A DNA stretch of 64,000 bases, from contig OY855911.1 in assembly GCA_963693305.1 (NCBI GenBank), positions 28,916,439 through 28,980,438 on the forward strand, written 5' to 3'. Made by a program: the position numbers and the translations under genes. The DNA comes from Meandrina meandrites (lineage: Eukaryota > Cnidaria > Anthozoa > Scleractinia > Meandrinidae). A model generated the notes under the pieces. It worked only from the letters and a program-made list of their open reading frames with translations. It did no database searches and was not told the DNA's origin. Position 1 is the first letter of the stretch. Each line of letters starts with the position of its first letter. Shown piece by piece: positions 13,201-25,700 of this stretch.

Positions 13201-16200
13201 CTAGGGTGCAAGCTGTTAAGAATGACGATGAAATGCCGAGCTCAAGTGAGGACGAGGAAAGCTGTAAGCCACTGTCACAAGTCAAGAACGATATCAAGAA
13301 AGAACAACAAAACGAAAAGCAAGAGCCCACGGAGAGAGTGGTGAAAAAAGTTATCAAGGTTGTAAAGAAAATACGAACAAAGAGTGGAGAGACAAAAACT
13401 AAGGTTGTGAAAATCATTAAGAAGATCGGCGTGAGAAAGAAGGGAAAGGACACAACTCCTCTTGTTCCAGGAAGGAGGCGGAGCCGCTGCGGCAACTGTA
13501 GAGGCTGCAAAATCACGTCTGATTGTGGTGAATGCCGCTGGTGCAAGTAAGTTTGTGTGGTGTGTGCTTGCTGTGATAAATTTATATGAAGGTTAATCGC
13601 CAAAACCTGTAGTCACTGACTAGCAGAAGTCAACTTAAATTGCTGTTTAAACTGTAAGTTAGTGATGCATGGAGATGTTGCATAGATGTATGTACATATC
13701 TTTACGCTTTTGGAACCAGTTGTAGATTCTCTGTGCATAACTTTTGAATCTGTGTTCTCAGTAAGAGGGAATCTCGGGTCAAAAACCAAACAAGGTCAGC
13801 AACCTTATGCAGCATTATTAATCGAAGACTTCTGATGTTTTGATACGGCTTATGTCTAATGACCCACCTGAAGCCATTATTGACACTTGTAAAATTCATA
13901 AACTATTCATGAGGGTACAAACCAATCCCAGCACAGTATTCAGATCACATGTACACAACCATAAACCCCAATACAAATCAAAAAATAGAATTGACTTTTG
14001 ATACAAACTTCTGCTCAGCTAATTAGTATTCATTAACTTTTGATACAGATCTCTACCGAATCACATAACATTACTTTGCATTCAACTTATTGTTTTCATT
14101 TCACAAGTAGAATTATTGGCGTCCAATCTGTTTGGCTGTTTACAATGGCTTGCCTATTGACTCGCCATTGTAAACACCCATACAGATCTCCTGCGCATAT
14201 TTTATCTACTACTTAAAACTTATCTGGAGCCTGCTTGTGTCCATAATGAATAAATTATTGATTTCGATATCTCAAGCTGGACATGACACCTGCTAAGAGA
14301 AAAATGCTGGTTTTGAACTTTGGAGAAGATCCCTTTGATGGATTAATAATTTTTCATCAAATAAACACTGCATTTTTCTTTATAGAGACAAGCCAAAGTT
14401 TGGGGGACCAGGCACCAGCAAGCAATCATGTGTGTAAGTACATGTACATGTATGCTGTGAGTTAATTAATTAATTAATAGTTAATTATAATAGCAGATCA
14501 TGACTAAAATATAACAATCACTTTTTGATAAGACATGTAGGAAAAATTCCGTGCATTTTAGAATTAATAGATCTAAGAAAGATGAAAAGAATTAATTATT
14601 TTTTGTCATAAAAAGTTCAAACAAAAAGGCAGGATCCTGTTATATACAGTGTACTATGTAATATAAACTGCTAGATAGGGCTGCAACGATACACCGGTGC
14701 ACCGGTGAATGTCTTCCTCTGCAGTTGAGTTACAACTGGCACCGTCCTCTTGTAAGTCAAAGGTATGGAAAGACTTTGGATTCAAAGTTTTTTTATGATG
14801 GCCAAGGAGTAAGACACTTCTCGTTATATTCTTGTGTTATTTGTTACCATTTGTTAGCAGGTCCACATCAATGGCGCCTTTGCGAATCCAGCAATACAAA
14901 TCTATAGTTGTTACTTGGCCCACAAAGATTTGGTATGGATTTCCTCCAAAATTTCTTTCAGCATAGGAATATCTTTTCACCTCGAGGATATGTTTACAGT
15001 CCGACGATCAGACAATAATTAGTACAATCGAAAATTTCTTCCAGCATGCTTTGCGAGTCGTGTCCAACACCGCCTGGTGTATGTATGTATGTAATTGTTG
15101 TCAATGGAAATTAAAGATTCCAAAGCAGTTTAGTTACATTACGTCACTTGTCAGTTGTATGTTATGATGTATCGTATCGTGTATCGTATCGTGGCACTTG
15201 TACCGAGATATGTATCGGTTGCTAAGAAAATGTATCGTTGCAGCCCTACTGCTAGATGTATCTTCAGTGAACATTTGGATTTGACCGACAGATAGTTTGT
15301 TTAGTATTAGAGTAAGAGGAAAATAAAGTCACGAATGTTGAATTTCAGGAAACGCAAGTGTGTCAATCCACAACCTCCAAAACCAAGGGATGAACCTGTC
15401 AAGAAAGCTGAAAAAGGTTATTATTTTATTTGTCCTTTCTTTATAACACTGAATTTGTATGTATACAGCTTTTAACTGTTATTTTCCTTATCATTAAAGA
15501 TTTAGATTTAATGAAGTTGTTGTTATTAGGTAAACTTGTGGTGTGGTGGCCTAATGGTAAGTGCACTGGACTGCGAATCAAACAGTTCTGGTTCGAGCCC
15601 TGGCCAGGATCACTGGGTTGTGTTGTTAGGCTCTCTTTACCCAGGTGTATAAATGGGTACTAGTGAATTGAATGCTGGGGTAACCTTGTATTATTAAAAA
15701 CTAGCAATGGTATATTGCATTTCCTGAGTTTTGATTGGTTAACAGGCAATGGTGTGTGAGCTCATTTACCGCTGACCACAAATATCGTAGCCGAGACACG
15801 TCAACGAAAACAGCTGGGGAGCTCAAATATTGCAATTCTTTTGGGCGTTTTTAATAGAACAATTATTCCACTCATGCTTGTTGGATAAGAGATCATTATA
15901 ACCAACTCATATCCAATGCGCACTCGTGGAATAATTTTTAAATATACCAGTGCCAGCATCCCAGAGTAGAAATACTCCTACTCACTTCATGCCACAGAAA
16001 CTGGAATAAGCTCCAGCCTGGTGGGCCACTTGGATTGAACGCAGACTTTCCTTTCCTTACAAGACTAACAAATATTTCTACATTTGTATCAGATTCTAAT
16101 GCAACAGCAAAGAAGAAGTTGCCAGCAAAGAGTGAGCTTACGCTTAAGGTAAAGAACTCTAAGAAAGGTCAAAACCAGTTGGCGTCCTCCACAAAGAAGA

Positions 16201-19200
16201 CTGCTGCTCATTCGAAGCCTCCACCTTCTGGCAAAAGACAGGCGCTACTGGACAACAAACCTCTGGTCAAACTTCCTTGGAGTGTAAGTATACCATTATT
16301 TTAAAACATTGATTTCAAATCCCTTTACTGTATGCAGAAAGTACTTATCTGGAAAATTAGCATCGGTCATGGAAGTTTGAGAAAGTTAGATTGTTGTGTC
16401 AACTAAATAACAAAACAAGCCAAAGTTCCCAACTCATTGTAAGCAGGCTCTGTAATCCATCAACTTTCGTCTGACTTGTCAGCTTTAGATTGTAGAAAAT
16501 TCATGGAATGTAAGATATATAATAAACATGTTAAAACTCTAAACCTGACCAGATTGATCATTCAGGTTTTGTATTCAATTTAGACATTTTATTTTGTAGC
16601 ACCGCTGTATATTTTTCCCAGTAGAAATGTATTTGCTTTGTGTGTTATTTGTACTCCACTAAGTGAAGTTGGATAATAAATGTAAATTCATTTCAACAGG
16701 ACAACAGTACTGAGGAAGAAATCTGGAAAGAAGGATTTGCAGTTTGTTTTACAGCTGGGGTACCCAGTGTGGTAAAGGAACTCTGTTTTCTATGTGGTAG
16801 CAAGGGCAAAGAAAAGGTTAGTGAATTTATTGTGTTTTCAGGGGTGAATCCAGGATTTTTCTTCGTGCACATATTTTTTTTTCGCAGAATACCAGTTGTA
16901 TTAGAAAGCCACAGGTCATCTTCAGGGTGGGGTGTGCACCCTAACAGGACATCATAGATTTTTTGTCTCATTTTGATATCATTTTTAATTCTTGTGACAT
17001 GCATGTTTGAAAATTTATTGTGGTAAAAATGGATGCTGATGTTTCACAAATGGAAGAGTGAAATTGATGTGTAACAAAATTGGCCCAACTAGTGCTTTGG
17101 ATTGGAGAATTTGTATGTTGATATTAAGGCTTAGGGTTAATACAACATCAATTTTTTTCAAACAGAACTAATAAGGAATGTAGAAAGACAAGTAACAGGA
17201 AATTGTGTGTTTGAAGTTGGGTCTTTGAGGGTATATTTTTATAAAATTATTCTTTTGTAAATCTTTGTTTTCTAGATGTTCTACTGTAGAGTATGTTCTG
17301 AGCCTTTCCATGGGTTTTGTCTTGACGAGGAGCCAGTAGATGAAAGTACATGGTGCTGCGACAATTGCAGCAGCTGTAGTGTTTGTGGATATCAAGACAA
17401 GGTACACAAAATCAGGGATTAATCAGAATAATTACTTTAATTAGAACTTTACATTCTATGAAACAGAGCTCAAGGATTAATTCAGCAAGCAGCAAAAAGA
17501 GGTTTTTCAGTGAAAGTAGAGTCAGTTTTTAAAGGCTTGACTGGCAAAAGTGCCTTCATTGTATCCATATCACATTTCACACCACTTTGTCTGTGAACCA
17601 AGGAATATCTGTAGTTCATATAATGTGATCCTGTGGGGGATGGGAGTTCTAAAAGGAACTGTTCTTGGTAACAGATATGTTGACAAACTGAGTGGAAGTC
17701 ATCTTCAGAGTCGAGTGACTTGACTCTGACTGCTTACATTTGCATAGATGTCAAAATGTCAGTCATCAATAACAGTTCTTTTTGGTTCTACCATCAACCA
17801 GAAGATCAAATCAGATGAGCAACTTCTTCTGAGTGAATTGCTTGTTATACATCTGCTGCCTTACCACGAGGCTGCGTTTGTCATGTTAAATTGTTCCTTT
17901 TCCTTGAAGCTTTTGATGTGTGATCGTTGCCAACGTGGTTATCATGTGGAGTGCTTGGGTCCATATTACCCTACAGAGCCTGAGGGTGAAGATGATGTGT
18001 GGGTAAGTTAATGGCAGTTATTGTTTGCATTGCATATAAACCAAATTTAAAAAAATAAAATAAATAAAGGCAGAGTTAAGCCTGGTTTACGTCAGTGACA
18101 TAACAACAATGAGATCACAGAAATGGTCATTTTTATGCTAGAGACATTTAAGTTATCTGAACACATTAAACGTCATCTGGTATAAAAATGGATAAAATTA
18201 GACGGCCTAACAGAAAAAAATTTTCTGGAAAAGACTGCGTTACATTCTCAGAATAGACATCTCTAGCATAAAACCAACCAATCCAGTTGAGATGATGCTT
18301 GAAAGGAAATTTAGCTTTCAAAAACTTGCATGTGACAGAATGTATAAGAACCTGTAGCTATGATAGAAGTTAATGCTTGCTGTGTTTCTTACCAGGTGTG
18401 TGGTCGATGTGTTCAGTGTAAGAATTGCGGAAGGAGAACTGCTGGAGATGTAAGTTTGTTTATGATTTATAGTTAACGTTTTATTTAATATTTATTGGTG
18501 GTTGAAATAGTTGTATTTAGTAATGGAAATATTTGCAGTTGAATCTGTTTGGCTTAGTGCTTACACTGCAAAACAAGAATAATGTTGTGTCAGATTAGAC
18601 AACATTATTTTGCTCTGCACTGGTGGCGACCTATTTTGAAAATGTACTTGCTAAATTGTGCTTTCACTTGCTATGGCAACCAAAATGGTCACGGTTTGGA
18701 GGCCTGCATCTTTGGTTACAGTCACGTAACTTTAATTTCATTATCTGAAATAATTATACAAAATGGCATTGACCTAGTGGATTTTTGAATTGCGGTCACC
18801 TCGCTCCATGGTCAGATCACTCACAGTTAGATCTCTCCCAACCAAAGTCATATCGCTCCCAACCAAGTCACACTTTTTTCACGCTTAAAAAACCAAAATA
18901 ATGAACGAAATTATAATCGTTTATTTGGGGCGAACTCAGTCCTACTTTACTTACACTTTACTGAACATGGAGCAAAGTCACTTTAGCTTGGGAGTGATAT
19001 GACTTGTTCTATGGAGCGATCTGACTTTGGTTGGGAGCGATCTAATTGGGAGCGATCTGACTATGTAGCGACGTGACCGGATACCACATTTTTGCATTAT
19101 ATAGAGAATTTTGTGACATTGCTTCTTTAACATTTTCTCGCAGAATCCTGAAGCATTGTGGATGCTTGAGTTTACGCATTGTCAAGACTGTGGTCGTCAG

Positions 19201-19692
19201 AGGGAACAGAATAACTTCTGTCCACTCTGTGACAAGTGCTACTCTGATGATGACTTTGATTCTAAGATGGTGCATTGTGTCAAGTGCGACCACTGGGTGC
19301 ATGCAGAGTGTCAAGGCATCACTGTGGATCAGTACGAGTGCTTGGCAGATTTGCCAGAGGATGTACAGTTCATTTGCCGACAGTGCTGTGAGGATCAGCT
19401 GACTTCACCTTGGTATAAAGAACTGATGGAAGAAATGGAGGCAGGATACGAACGGGTAAGAGACACTACTGACTGACTGACTGATGGGCTCACTGACTGA
19501 CTGACTAAAAGTAACAGTAATAGTTTACCGGTATCTTTATTGTGCCTTACTCTCCAAAGGGAGCTACTGGTCTAGTTACAATAAAGGTTATATATCAACT
19601 AATAAACAACGAAACTACAATAAATATTGATACGATAGCAAGACTGACTCACTGACTCAATAACTGACTGACTGACTGATTGACTGACTGAC

Positions 19693-19781
<89 letters not shown>

Positions 19782-22700
19782 TAGATTATAAATTAAACAT
19801 CTGCTTGTAGATTTTTTAAACAACATTCTTGCTGTTTCTTTTCTTAGGTTGTGGATGAGATAAAATCTTGCCAGGCTTATGATCAATTCAGGTCTCTCTT
19901 TGAGCAGGTATGCTAAATGGTAAAAAAAGACTTAAGAATGTTCTTAGTTTGTTCATGTAGCAGTGTTTAGATTGTCTTCTCCAACAGCCCAGGGCTAGTA
20001 GCTTGTATTCCAGGCTAGTACAGTGGAACCTCGATTTAGCGAAGTCGCTGGGGACTGGCCAAATTCGTTCGTTAAATGGAGGGTTCGTTGTATCGAGGTT
20101 CTTTTTCATATATTTTGCTATTGCTGGGGCAAAGAATACCGTTCGTTATATCGAGGTTTTCGTTAAATAGAGGTTCGTTAAATCGAGTTTCCACTGTACG
20201 TGGCGCCAGATTTTGTGGAAGTGTAGTGGTTTAGTGGATAGCTTGTCTGGTTTACGATTTGACAGTCAATGGTTCTAGTCCTAGTATTTGTCTTTGTGTT
20301 ATGTTGCTAGCATGAAGCAACTTCTACTCCCTCCAGATGGGATGCTAGTCCATTGCAGGGTTATTCCATAGTAGTAAATTCAATGGTATCCATTCATACA
20401 CCTGGGTGAAAAGAGGCACTATAAGAATGATGTGTCATGCCCAGTGACCCTGTCCAGGTTTTGAACCTGGGCCAGTCAGTCAGGAGTCTGATGCCATAAC
20501 CATTGGGCCCCAAGACCTCCTGTGGCAGCGTCAGGTCTAGGTGAGCTTGTCTTCAGAAACCATGTAAAGCACTGGCAGTTGTTGGCTTCAGTTGAAAATG
20601 TACCCTAACTTGCAGATTTATCTTTAAAGCAATGTATTATGACCAGTAACTTCTTAATGGCAAAATGTGACACAAGTTGAAAGTGGTCTAGGCTAGTGAT
20701 TTCAGTAGCAGCATGTTTTGAAATCAACCCTAACCCTTTCCATTTTGTTTTTGACTCCACAACAGCTCCAAGCTGACAATGGATATCCTAAAGATCTGGA
20801 TGGAATCATGGCAAAAGTGAAAGAACAAAAGTACATCATGGTGGTAAGTAAAAACTGAAGGTGTGTGTAATCCACTACTCTGTGCAGTTGACAATCCTTG
20901 CATCCTGTTGCAAAATGATTATTTTTGCTCAATATATACTGCAGGAGAGGAAAAAGCAAAATGGCTCTTTACAGAAATACAGCACAATATGCAGCCTGTG
21001 AAAGTAGCTGTAGTTTGCTCTCACCTACATCCATGGATGGGGTTTTCTTTGTTTTAACCATGAAAAGAAGGAAATTATAGTCCCTTTAAAATGCTTTAAG
21101 TTGCAGTCAGCCAAAATTGGTCAGAGTTCAAGGAATTGCAGATCAGGTACAGCTGTAGCATCTCTGGCATGGTCTGGCTCTTCTCCCTTCAAGAGAACAA
21201 TAGAACAACAGGGACAATGCTCCTACCCCCCCCCCCCCCCCCCCCCCTTCACAAAAAAAACAAACAATAGCAACTGCTACACTAGAAGACCAGTAGAATT
21301 ACAAGATTATGAGAGCTGTTACACTTTTGAAATTGCCAGGGAATTCTGCCATGATAAGTGGGAATATTGTGATCAGTTGATGCTACAAAGTGAACTCCTT
21401 ACCATTCTTCACATGTTTATTTTTACAGAAACAAGAATCAAACTCATCCATTTGTTTCTGTGTGTAACAATATTGCAAAAAAAGGAAGCTGATTCGCAGA
21501 TAACATGCAATCAATCGCAATAAATTTTAAGAAGACTACAAATTTGTTTGTCTTTGAAAAATGTACTTCTATTTGCTGATGTATTCCAAATTGCACTCAA
21601 AATCATGTGATTACCTGTACTTCTTCAACAGGAAAGTTTTTGTGAGGAGGTGACCAAAATTTTGGACAAAGCATTTAGACTTGTGTCGTCAGACCCTGAA
21701 CTGACAAAGCAATGGGGATGTCTTTATGTTACATTTTGTAGGGTGAGTCTACTAACTTAGTGTTTACAACACTTAGTCTGTTTACGTATAACTGGACCAG
21801 AAACGGTCCATACCAAACTGGACTGGATCAGCTTCTGTCTGCATAGATGCGTATGGAACCAATCAAGACCAGTTCCAAACTGTTTCGTGTGAACACTCGG
21901 TATTTCATTGGTTGTTTTTGGAACCAATCCAGTATGGATCCTAAACTAGACCTGTAAAACAGCAGGTCCAGTTTGAATCCTTTTTAGACGGGTTTCAGAA
22001 CAGTATTTGTTCGGTGGGGCTTATTTTTGGGGAGGTGGCCAATTTTCAGAATTTTGTGGTAGTCTTTTTTATAAAATAATAAAATAAATCAACATTTTGT
22101 TAACTTTGTACTGATTTTTAATTCACAAGTTTGCTCATAGAGCCTTTGACGAAAGAAAACACTGTGCTACACTGCGTATAAATAACAAGTAATCTAAAGA
22201 ATATGATAATTGAACCAATTACTTGCAAGATTAACACATTTCCTTTTACTTTCATTCCTGATTAACAGGAGCTAGCAGCAATGTTTCCTTGGCATAAGCT
22301 CAAGAGTAATAGAGATTCTGAGGAAAATGATGAGAACATGCCACCATGCCCTACCAAGTAAGAAATTAATATGCTGTGGTTGTTCAAAGGTTGGATAACA
22401 CTATGCACAGGATAAATAGCTATCCAGCGGATAAGTGCTTACAAAACAAACTACGCTATCCACTGGATAGTGATTTATCCCGTGGATAGCGTTATCCACC
22501 CCTTGAGCAACCAGGGCACTGTGACAGTAAAGTGCCTTGCCGAAGAGCACAATGCAGTGACCCCGCCCAAGGTCTTGAACCTGGACCGCTTGATCCAGAG
22601 TCCAGGGCGGCAAGCACACTAACCATTGGCTACCATGCCTTCCACAAGAATGCGTAGTTCCAGAAAATATCCATACCCCTCCCACGGATGAGTTTTTGGT

Positions 22701-25700
22701 TTGAATCCCCCCATCCCTCTGGAAATTCCAGTTTAGCCCCATACTTTCCTTTAAAAATTTTGGCTTTTGATACCTCCCACCCCTAGGAATTTCCGTTGAC
22801 CCTCCATGGGGTGGGTATGGATATCTTCTGAAACCACACAATATGAGTACTAGCAATTTTTTGGTTTAAACTGACAAGGGTTGGGAAGGTGAGTAACCTG
22901 TGCATGGACTAGCATCCCATCTGGGAGGGGGGGGGGGGGGAGAGAATCAACACTTCTAGTCCTTTTGTGTTAACCCTTTTACTCCCATGATCTGGGTATC
23001 AATTCTCCTTACTGGCTGCCATATATTTCTTTATAAATTTAGTTTAGAGAATTTGGTGTTACATCAGACATATCCCTACTTGGTGATTGTCAGAATTCTC
23101 ATCACCTGTCTGGTTGGCAGTGTATTGATAATGTATGGAGAAATTACACAATGATCACTCCTGGGAGTGAAAGGATTTATTGCCCATAGTGATAAAACCT
23201 CAAGGCTCCCCTTGTCCCAAGGATTAGAACAAAAATGATCTTAAGTTTTACTACCAGTGTGAAATAAGAGACCTTTGTATGGATATATTTCTTTCAAAGC
23301 TAGTTACACATTTGTTTGCATCAAGGTTATAAATGTTGTGGTTTAAATTTATTTTTGGTTTAGAATTTTTCAGACGGCCAGTTTGATTTGCATTTCACAT
23401 TGTTTCAGATTATGATAACAAGTATGAGACAATGAAAAATAAAAGTCCAACTGGTTTGAAAAATTTTAAACCAATGATAAATTTAAACCACAACCTAAAC
23501 ACATCGATTTTCTATTTTCTAATTTTTCTAATTCTATTTTCCTTGTTACAGTGGAGTAATTGGACCCAGTATTGCTTACGAAGTGTGGGATCATTCTTAC
23601 GTCTCCTTAAAAAACAGCCAAGAAAAATCTGATACTACACTTGAAAGTCAAACTCAGCCACCTTCTTCAGAAACTCTTCTGTCTAGCTCTTTGCCATCAC
23701 CGCAGGAGGCAAACGGTAAGTGTTGGCATTCCACCCTTGTAAATTAATTCTGTCATGAAAGGGTATATTAAGTCCTCTGTTGTAGACAAGCCCAATTTTA
23801 TGTAATTACTGACCTTATGATCCAAAATTCTTGATTGAATGTGTCATACATTTGTAGCTGAAGAGGAAAAGATGGAGACAGACAATAACCAAGAACAGCA
23901 AAAAGAACAAGTCGCTAATGAAGAACCCATGGAAACCGACAACAATGCTGATGAAGAACAACTGCAGCAGCCATTAGACACGGTAGCACAGGTAAATAGT
24001 GCTTTAAGGAACAAAGCCAGGGATGGCGCACCTTGAGATAATTGGCCCAATTTTTGAAGTTTGTCTGGCGGTCAAAATTCGTCTTAATCTTCCTTTTTTA
24101 ACCATCCTTGCTTATATTTGGTTTGTCATTACTTCTTTGGTGTTTTTCAACTTAGGAAACTTTTATTTGGAGGTTTCTTGAATTTGAAAAAAATCCGTCA
24201 TTGACATTTTTAGTGCCATTTTTTTGTGATGGCATTTAGTGAGCTGTCCTCCACTAAACCGCTATGTCCCTAAAGTGCTATGGTATAAACTAGGTGGTTA
24301 ATTTCTATGAATTGGTTAAGCAAAGCAACTACAATCAATGTCGCTGTGCTTGCAAAAAACTGTTCTTTTTGTTACAGTGTTTGGGTGGAAATGGCAGAAA
24401 AGCAAAAAGTGTGATATCATGTAAAGTAAATGTAAAGAAAAGAAAAGCGTGATTATCACGTCTAGTGTTTCAACATCGTTATTGAAATTGAAATAAGGCA
24501 AATAAACATAAAACATACCTTTAATTAATCAGCCTCATTGCATTCTGCATTATCCTTTGAGTCTCCGAGTTCTTACAATGCGCTGTTTTTGACGTATTTG
24601 GAAATCGGGCTATCACTATTCACAGAAACATCAAAATTGAACTTTTAAGTTTTTCTTTTAATTTTTAGGAGGATACCAGAAAGTGTCTTTTGTGTGGTGT
24701 GATGAGAGACGCTGATTCTCCTGAAGCTGGTCGTCTTCTCTGTTGTGGTTTGGACGAGTGGGTTCATGTCAATTGTGGCCTGTGGTCTGCTGAAGTGTTT
24801 GAAGATGACGAGGGCCGTTTACAGAATGTACAAGTGGCAATATCGAGGGGCAAACAAATGGTATTATCTTGTGTTGACCATTTATTCTTAATTAAAACAC
24901 TAAGTCAATTGAAGTATGAGGGTAGCTGCTGTAAAGGTTCCAAGAGAAGAGGGCAGCAGTCTCCTCAGGAGCAGCAGGAGGTCACCATGGCAACTGAGCC
25001 ACAGCCCACCTCCAGGCACCTGTCAGTACAACACTGAGGAACCAGTGTGTGGAATGAATGCATACCAAAGAATGTGGGAGGGAGCTATTTTATATTCGTC
25101 AGAGTCTTTTGTTGTCCATTTTTTAGAGCTTAACATTTTGCGTGTTATATTTGTTTGTCTAGAGAGTTTTCACACACCTGAATTCTTAAAGTGATGGCTT
25201 ACTTTGCAGCATTAGATTTGTACCTTACCGTTGCGAAAATTCCTTCCAAATATTGCGCAGCCTCATCTTGAAAAGATTTCCTTCATTTTTGCACGTTTAT
25301 TAAATACTCTATTGTTGTCTATTCCGCCGATGTTGTTGTCGTTTGTTGTTATCGCTGCTGTTGTTGCATAGCTGTCGTTATTGCTGCTTTGTTGTTGTTG
25401 TTAAACTGATTCTCAGAAATTTCTTCTGCTTATAGAAATGTGAACATTGTGGTGAAGTTGGCGCCACTGTGGGCTGCTGTGAACCACGCTGTCCCATGAA
25501 TTATCACTTCATGTGTGCAAGAAATGCGCAAGCAGAGTTTCAAGATGACAAGAAGGTGTTCTGTGCTCAACATTCCTTCAGGACCAAGAAACAGGTTAGC
25601 TCCCTGTCCGTCAATACCATATTCCCCCCTACAGCTGCCCTCGTTTTATCGCCCCCCCCCCCCCCCCCCCCACTTTGAAATAATTGCCTTCCTCCGTCGA

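Larger units (their letters stand above)
19848..22357 (+). other. KMT2 divergent bromodomain
   Basis: Five exons (19848-19907, 20766-20843, 21632-21742, 22269-22357, with the lead-in helix from the previous exon) encode helices matching the KMT2A bromodomain: the [17 protein letters not shown] segment corresponds to the human LDLEGVKRKMDQGNY region and [14 protein letters not shown] to the RVFPWFSVK end. A canonical acetyl-lysine-binding Asn is not evident, as in KMT2A, whose bromodomain does not bind acetyl-lysine well. Confidence 0.75.

Noticed and set aside
13121..13603. Minus-strand open frame of 160 residues
   Set aside because: It is the antisense shadow of the large KMT2 exon 12522-13546.
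19599..19886. Antisense open frame with Asn-Gln-Ser-Ile repeats
   Set aside because: It is a translation of the (GATT)n microsatellite on the wrong strand.
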